Source: Streptomyces sp. CB00316 (lineage in GTDB: Bacteria > Actinomycetota > Actinomycetes > Streptomycetales > Streptomycetaceae). From it: a DNA stretch of 64,000 nt. The DNA lies in contig NZ_LIXI01000003.1 in assembly GCF_001905595.1 (NCBI RefSeq), positions 62,001 through 126,000 of the forward strand, written 5' to 3'. A program made the position numbers and the translations under genes. Positions 59,696 through 64,000 of this stretch are shown one piece after another. Position 1 is the stretch's first letter. Every line of letters starts with the position of its first letter. The notes below the pieces were generated by a model. That model was not told where the DNA came from, did not search any database, and saw only the letters and a program-made list of their open reading frames with translations.

Positions 59696-61063
59696 CTACC
59701 GTGCCCGCACCGTGGCCGACACATCCCGGTCCGGCTGGAGCGTCAGGCTCGGTACGGGCTCGATGACGCCCGGCTCGACGTCCAGCTCGAAGCGCCGGGC
59801 CAGCACGGCCAGGATGAGCACCGACTCGACCATCGCGAACCGGGTCCCCAGGCATACCCGGGGCCCGCCGCCGAACGGGAACCAGGCGTATTCGGCGATC
59901 TCGTCCCCGCTCTCCGCGTCCCAGCGCTCCGGGCGGAACTCCTCCGGCTCGGGGAACCACCGCGCGTCGCGGTGCGTGGACCACTGGCTGCTCCAGACCC
60001 GGGTCCCCTCCTCTATCGGCAGACCGCCGAGCCGGGCCCCCTCCCTCGCGACGCCCGTGATCAGCCAGATCGTCGGATACAGCCGCAGGGTCTCCTTCAC
60101 CACGGCCTGGGTGTACGTGAGTTGGGCGTAGTCCTCGAAACCCGGCTCCCGGTCGCCGAGCACCCGGTCCAGTTCCTCGGTGAGCGCGGCCCGCACCCGC
60201 GGATCGCGGGAGAGCAGGTACCAGGCCCACACCAGGGTCGAACTGGTCGTCTCATGGCCGCCGATGTACAGGGTGACCGTCTCGTCGCGGATCTCCTCGT
60301 CGCTGAGCCGCTCGCCGCTCTCGTCGACCGCGGTGAGCAACCGGCTGAGCAGGTCCGGGCGTTCGGTCCCCCCGTCGCGGTGCCGGGCCACCACCCGCCT
60401 CACCTCGGAGTCGATGACCGCGGCCGCCTTCTTGATCCGCGCCCGGCCGGGCGTCGGCACCCAGTCGGGCAGCAGCGCCCCGATCCCGGCGAACTCCTTG
60501 CCGATCTCCAGCTGGGCCACATCCATCGCCCGGCCCATCGCCTCCGAGTCCGCCGGGGTGTCCACGCCGAAGATGGTGCGCACCGCGATCTTCTGTGTCA
60601 GGGCCGCCATCTCCCGCTTGATGTCGATGCGTTCACCGTCCGACCAGGCGTCGGCCAGCTCCACCGCACAGGACGCCATGGTGGCCGCGTACGACCTGAC
60701 CTGTTTGGGCCGTACCGAGGGCTGCACCAGCGACCGTTTACGCCGCCATTCCCGGCCCCGCGCCACGATGAGCCCGTTGCCCAGCACCGCCCGGAACGCG
60801 ACGCCGAGCGAGGGCTGGTCGAAGGTGCGCTCGGTCCCGGTGAGCAGCTCGCCTATGCACTCCGGGTCGGAGATGAACACGCACCGGTTGCGCCCGAACC
60901 TCCACCGCACCATGTCCCCGTGGCCCCGCAGGAGTTCGAAGAAGGCGAGGGGGTTCTTCGCGAACTGCGGCAGGTTCCCGAGTAACGGCAGCCCCTTGGG
61001 GCCCGGTACGAGAGCATGGCCGCGAGGCGGGGTGCCGAGCGCCGGGCCGGTCTGCGTGGACAT
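59696..61063 (-). CDS. cytochrome P450
   Basis: A 455-aa P450 of the longer, E-class-like bacterial type. It has LYIGGHETTSSTLVWAW (I helix), VKETLRLYPTIWL (EXXR), PERW in the meander region and FPFGGGPRVCLGTRFAM (heme Cys). The N-terminal PGPKGLPLLGNLPQF is a proline-rich membrane-facing hinge without a membrane anchor. The sequence resembles terpene or fatty-acid oxidising P450s such as pentalenene oxygenases, but the substrate is a guess because no terpene synthase is in the window. ATG 61063 follows GGAG by 8 nt; the longer open frame to 61270 is unsupported. Confidence 0.93.
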   Translation of the reverse strand: MSTQTGPALGTPPRGHALVPGPKGLPLLGNLPQFAKNPLAFFELLRGHGDMVRWRFGRNRCVFISDPECIGELLTGTERTFDQPSLGVAFRAVLGNGLIVARGREWRRKRSLVQPSVRPKQVRSYAATMASCAVELADAWSDGERIDIKREMAALTQKIAVRTIFGVDTPADSEAMGRAMDVAQLEIGKEFAGIGALLPDWVPTPGRARIKKAAAVIDSEVRRVVARHRDGGTERPDLLSRLLTAVDESGERLSDEEIRDETVTLYIGGHETTSSTLVWAWYLLSRDPRVRAALTEELDRVLGDREPGFEDYAQLTYTQAVVKETLRLYPTIWLITGVAREGARLGGLPIEEGTRVWSSQWSTHRDARWFPEPEEFRPERWDAESGDEIAEYAWFPFGGGPRVCLGTRFAMVESVLILAVLARRFELDVEPGVIEPVPSLTLQPDRDVSATVRAR

Positions 61064-61118
61064 CGAAAGGACTCCGCTCCCTGGGGCGCGCCACGGGCGG
61101 CGCGCGATCGTTCGCACC

Positions 61119-61427
61119 TCATCGAACGTGATGAGGCCGGCACTCCGCCAGGGCGGCGGACCGGCGTGGACGGGATCCGTCATCAGCCTTGTGGAGTACG
61201 CGAGTTGTCGAGCGTAGTCGCAGCGGCCGCCGGATTCGAACAGGAGATGACGGTCGATCTTCCTTCTCATGTGACCATCCCGTCATGTCGGTCGATGCAA
61301 CGGCGGGCCGCGCCCGAGCGCTGACCGCCGTGACGGCCAGGGCCACTACGGCCCCGGCCATCGCCGCGCCGAGCGTGACCACCGCGAACACGGTCACCCA
61401 CGGGTTGTCCGCGAAGCACTGCCCCAC
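61119..61427 (-). CDS. possible small single-pass membrane protein
   Basis: A 102-aa reading frame. Its first 40 residues (MGQCFADNPWVTVFAVVTLG, then AAMAGAVVALAVTAVSARAR) form one membrane segment, followed by a polar tail. GTG 61427 has GGAGG 8 nt upstream, which supports real translation. The second half is basic and low in recognisable order, so the true protein may end earlier in function. It lies 55 bp before the P450 start on the same strand and could be co-transcribed with it. No family is recognised. Confidence 0.4.
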   Translation of the reverse strand: MGQCFADNPWVTVFAVVTLGAAMAGAVVALAVTAVSARARPAVASTDMTGWSHEKEDRPSSPVRIRRPLRLRSTTRVLHKADDGSRPRRSAALAECRPHHVR

Positions 61428-61507
61428 CGGCCGTGCCTCCCCGTCTCGAAGCGGTCCCGTTCAGGATCTTCGAGGGGCGGGGAGGCTGCCTCCCGGCCGT
61501 ATGTCCC

Positions 61508-62341
61508 TCAGACGCCGTGCGGCACGTGCGCCGGGCGGCCCCGGCCCCGCGTCAGCGAGAAGCCGAACACGGCCGCGAACGCGGCGAGCACGCCGCCGCC
61601 GACCGTCCACAGCCAGCGGGTCGTCCACCAGCCCGAGGCCCAGCCGTCCTCCGGCTCACCGGCCGACGTCTTGGGCGCGGCCGACGCACCGGTCACCGAG
61701 ATGCCCGGTACCAGCGGCTCGGCGAGCGCGCCGTCCACGTGATGGGCGCCGCCCTGGTCCACCGTGTCGGCCCGCACCTCGGCCTCGAACGGCAGCCCGA
61801 GGTCGTTGGCCGGGAGGTTCACGACCGTCAGCCGCACGTAGTAGCTGCCGGGCAGCGGGTCGTTCGCCCACGGCTCGGACCAGGATCGTACGGTGCGCAG
61901 CACACAGGAGAGCTCGACCGCCGACGCGTCGGCCGCCGCCTTGCGGGTCTGGTGGCCGTACTGGCACGCCTGGCGGCGGCGCAGCCCGTCGTACACGTCG
62001 ATCTGCCAGGTGGAGCCCGAGCGCCCCGCCTCGCTCTCCGGGAGCTTCACCGTCGCCTTCACGGTGGCGCGCTGGCCGGTGTCGGCGGGGAACACCCAAT
62101 ACAGATAGTCGCCCGCCGACGCCTGCGCGGTGCCGGTCTGCCCCTGCTGGAGCGCGGTCGCCGTGCGGAAGGTGGTGCCGGCCTCGGTGGGGCCTGAGCC
62201 CTGGTCACCGGGGCTCGCGCTCGCCGACGGGTCGTCGGCCACGGCCGCGCCCGCCGAGGTGAACAAGGTCAGCCCGGCGAGCAGCGACCCGGCGAACGCG
62301 CGCCGCGCGCCACGGGTGCGGCGGGAAGTCGTCGTCACCAT
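61508..62341 (-). CDS. secreted protein with C-terminal membrane anchor, coupled to a VWA protein
   Basis: A 277-aa exported protein: signal peptide (RRAFAGSLLAGLTLFTSAGA, cleavage near AVA), a Ser/Pro/Gly linker, and a beta-rich ectodomain (TFRTATALQQGQTGTAQASA, DYLYWVFPADTGQRATVKAT) with two Cys (RRQACQY and ELSCVLR). One C-terminal membrane helix follows (LWTVGGGVLAAFAAVFGFSL) with a basic tail. Function is unknown. ATG 62341 follows GGAGG by 8 nt and overlaps the upstream VWA gene stop by 1 nt (TGATG). The matching topology of the two proteins suggests a surface complex. Confidence 0.82.
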   Translation of the reverse strand: MVTTTSRRTRGARRAFAGSLLAGLTLFTSAGAAVADDPSASASPGDQGSGPTEAGTTFRTATALQQGQTGTAQASAGDYLYWVFPADTGQRATVKATVKLPESEAGRSGSTWQIDVYDGLRRRQACQYGHQTRKAAADASAVELSCVLRTVRSWSEPWANDPLPGSYYVRLTVVNLPANDLGLPFEAEVRADTVDQGGAHHVDGALAEPLVPGISVTGASAAPKTSAGEPEDGWASGWWTTRWLWTVGGGVLAAFAAVFGFSLTRGRGRPAHVPHGV

Positions 62342-63621
62342 CAGTTGGTCCTCCATACGGCGATGCGCCAGCGCGTGAGCCAGCCGGTCAGCAGGCCCGC
62401 GACCAGTCCGGTCAGGACGAGGACGCCGAGCAGCCACCAGCCGCGGCCGAGGCCGAAGGCCGCGACGTCAGACGCCTGGTCGGGTCCGGCCACCAGGTCC
62501 ACGGTCAGCTCGACCGGCAGACCGGGCGTGGTCTTCACCGAGGCGGGCGCGGAGAAGGCGTTGGAGAGCTGGAGGCAGACGGTCTCGGCGGCGGGCTTGC
62601 CGCTGCCGTCGCCGCCGTCCTCGATCTCCGCCTTCGGGTAGCGCAGACCGGACGAGATCACGTCCGTACGTCCGGTGCCGGATTCCGAGCCCCGGACGAT
62701 CTCGCGTCCGGCCTCCGTCACCGCGCGCAGCAGGAGGCCGTAGTCGTTGTCGACGGCGCGGTCCGCCGCCACGCTCACCGAGGCGCGCAGCTCCTGACCG
62801 GGCAGCACATCGACGCGGTACCAGCGGTGCTCGCCGATCTTCTCGCGGTCGGTGTAGAGGCCCGGCTCCAGCTTGGGCGCGGCGGAGCAGCTGCCCGCCC
62901 CCTCGGTGGCCACCGGGGTGACGACCGGCTCGGCCGCCCGGTCCACCAACTGCTTGACTCGACGCGAGAGTTCGTCCTTGTGCTGGACGGCGGTGTACGT
63001 GCCGCCGGTGGCCTCGGCGATGCAGGTGAGCTGCTGGCGGATCTTGGCGTTGGGCACCAGGCCGAGGGTGTCGATGACCAGGTGCGTGCCCCGCGCGGCG
63101 ATCTCGCGGGCCACCTCGCACGGGTCGAGCGGGCCGCAGGTGTCCTCGCCGTCCGTGATGAGGACGATCCGGCGGGTGGCCTCGCCGCCTTCGAGGTCGT
63201 CGGCCGCGCCGAGCAGCGCCGGGCCGATCGGGGTCCAGCCGGTGGGGGCGAGGGTGGCGACGGCGGTCTTGGCCTCGGTGCGGTCCAGCGGGCCGACCGG
63301 GTAGAGCTGCTTGGTGTCCTCGCAGCCGACCTTGCGGTCGTCGCCCGGATAGTCGGCGCCCAGGGTGCGGATGCCGAGGTGGACCTCTTCGGGCACCGCG
63401 TCCAGGACGTCGTTGAACGCCTGCTTGGCGGCGTTCATCCGGGACTGGCCGTCGATGTCGCGGGTACGCATGGAGCCGCTGACGTCGAGGACGAGTTCGA
63501 CCTTGGGGGCGGGGGTGGCCGGTGGTTCGTCGGCGGCTGCGGGGAGCACGGAGCCGAGCCCGGCGGCCAGGGTGGCGAGCGCTATGCACACCCCGGTCGT
63601 CAGCCGATTTCTTGTGATCAT
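62341..63621 (-). CDS. von Willebrand factor A domain surface protein
   Basis: A 426-aa protein with a signal peptide (1-30, VCIALATLAAGLGSVLPAAA), then a VWA domain with an intact metal-ion-dependent adhesion site (ELVLDVSGSMRT, i.e. DxSxS; TPIG and ITDGEDTCG later). A second ectodomain starts near residue 225 (GSCSAAPKLEPGLYTDREKI), and one C-terminal membrane segment closes it (WWLLGVLVLTGLVAGLLTGW). Such proteins display the VWA domain outside the cell to bind a partner. Translation is coupled to the gene at 61508-62341, its probable partner. ATG 63621 starts the signal directly. Confidence 0.88.
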   Translation of the reverse strand: MITRNRLTTGVCIALATLAAGLGSVLPAAADEPPATPAPKVELVLDVSGSMRTRDIDGQSRMNAAKQAFNDVLDAVPEEVHLGIRTLGADYPGDDRKVGCEDTKQLYPVGPLDRTEAKTAVATLAPTGWTPIGPALLGAADDLEGGEATRRIVLITDGEDTCGPLDPCEVAREIAARGTHLVIDTLGLVPNAKIRQQLTCIAEATGGTYTAVQHKDELSRRVKQLVDRAAEPVVTPVATEGAGSCSAAPKLEPGLYTDREKIGEHRWYRVDVLPGQELRASVSVAADRAVDNDYGLLLRAVTEAGREIVRGSESGTGRTDVISSGLRYPKAEIEDGGDGSGKPAAETVCLQLSNAFSAPASVKTTPGLPVELTVDLVAGPDQASDVAAFGLGRGWWLLGVLVLTGLVAGLLTGWLTRWRIAVWRTN

Positions 63622-63691
63622 CGCCGGATCTTATGGAAAATCAGTTCGTATTCCCAACCGGGGTCGTCGGCGACCGGATCCTGCTTGCCTG

Positions 63692-64000
63692 TCAGCCGCC
63701 CAGCAGCGGCTCCGAAGCGCGGTCCAGCACCGAGGTGACCCGCTGCCAGGTCTCCAGATCCCGCTCGACGGCGTCGAGTTGACTGCCCGTTCCGCCGGCG
63801 CCCCAGGAGGTCGCCAGCGCCACCGGGTCCCCGCCGCCCGCGGCCGACGCGGCGAGCGCGGCCGCGCCCAGGGCGACCAGCTCGCCGCCCGCCGGGATGA
63901 CGACCGGACGCCCCGAGAGCCGGCGCACCGTCTCCACCCAGCCCCGCCCCTGCGCGCCGCCGCCGATGAGCCGCAGCGGGCGGGCGGCGACCTCGGGGGC
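63692..64000 (-). CDS. FGGY-family carbohydrate kinase, xylulokinase-like (C-terminal part)
   Basis: The last 102 residues of a sugar kinase cut by the window edge. RLIGGGAQGRGWVETVRRLS contains the GGGA(Q/R) adenosine-binding motif, followed by VIPAGGELVALGAAALAA, both typical of XylB. The frame is open to base 64000 and stops at 63692. The start and most of the protein lie outside the window, so the sugar specificity is not certain. Confidence 0.85.
   Translation of the reverse strand, partial: APEVAARPLRLIGGGAQGRGWVETVRRLSGRPVVIPAGGELVALGAAALAASAAGGGDPVALATSWGAGGTGSQLDAVERDLETWQRVTSVLDRASEPLLGG

Noticed and set aside
1..64000. CRISPR array or insertion sequence
   Set aside because: No regularly spaced repeats, cas-like genes, transposase motifs or terminal inverted repeats were seen on either strand.

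Overview
The window looks like a chromosomal segment of a Streptomyces or close relative. Codon third positions are almost all G/C, GTG starts are frequent, many genes overlap by 1-11 nt, and the families present (tandem P450s, FadD starting MREF, ROK regulator, DUF2254) are typical of that genus. I ran no database search, so family calls rest on recognised motifs. No gene-free gap exceeds about 300 bases.

Layout. (1) 1-10050: mixed metabolic genes: LysR regulator, methyltransferase, ricin-type lectin, aldo/keto reductase, long-chain acyl-CoA synthetase, LysR with a divergent bile-acid/sodium-symporter-like gene, fdhD, and a stand-alone KAS III. (2) 10201-30314: a large carbohydrate locus. 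It holds a ROK repressor, a sugar ABC transporter, a Gfo/Idh/MocA oxidoreductase, a TIM-barrel isomerase, and a 1239-aa secreted protein combining sugar dehydrogenase, PKD, CBM6, ThuA and 3-keto-disaccharide hydrolase domains. These are followed by a myo-inositol-phosphate-synthase-like gene and a tightly overlapping run with eboC, a TIM-barrel gene, eboA, eboB, eboE and an eboF-like phosphodiesterase, then a Tat-exported TIM-barrel protein. (3) 30345-34146: DUF2254 membrane protein, tRNA-Leu(GAG) with a strong terminator, AraC regulator, cupin, and a decayed SGNH hydrolase. (4) 34331-40247: a complete ribose operon (LacI, RbsA, an RbsC-RbsB fusion, RbsK, RbsD) with two matching LacI-type operators in front. 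(5) 40369-49280: an accessory and eroded zone. It has a single-chain restriction-modification enzyme of visibly lower GC, a helicase fragment, a frameshifted secreted-type gene, N-formylglutamate amidohydrolase, sphingomyelinase C, and the wreck of a response regulator / sensor kinase / sortase locus. (6) 49536-59640: a P450 pair, one of them lacking the EXXR arginine as in the CYP157 family, then a glycine betaine module (betaine aldehyde dehydrogenase, choline-dehydrogenase-like enzyme, ABC ATPase, double permease, binding lipoprotein). (7) 59696-64000: a third P450, a small membrane protein, a translationally coupled VWA/secreted membrane protein pair, and the end of a xylulokinase-like gene.

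How the parts may work together. The strongest candidate for an under-described system is region 2. Its encoded activities suggest an envelope-level route in which a sugar or cyclitol is oxidised and cleaved outside the cell, imported by the ROK-controlled ABC transporter, and further oxidised and isomerised inside. The Ebo proteins, implicated elsewhere in moving metabolite precursors to the periplasm, are encoded next to a MIPS-like enzyme where the sugar-phosphate cyclase EboD would be expected. That link is inference from gene order and family knowledge.

Several genes are broken (SGNH hydrolase, helicase, 44825-45414, response regulator, sensor kinase, sortase). True decay cannot be told from assembly errors using this sequence alone.
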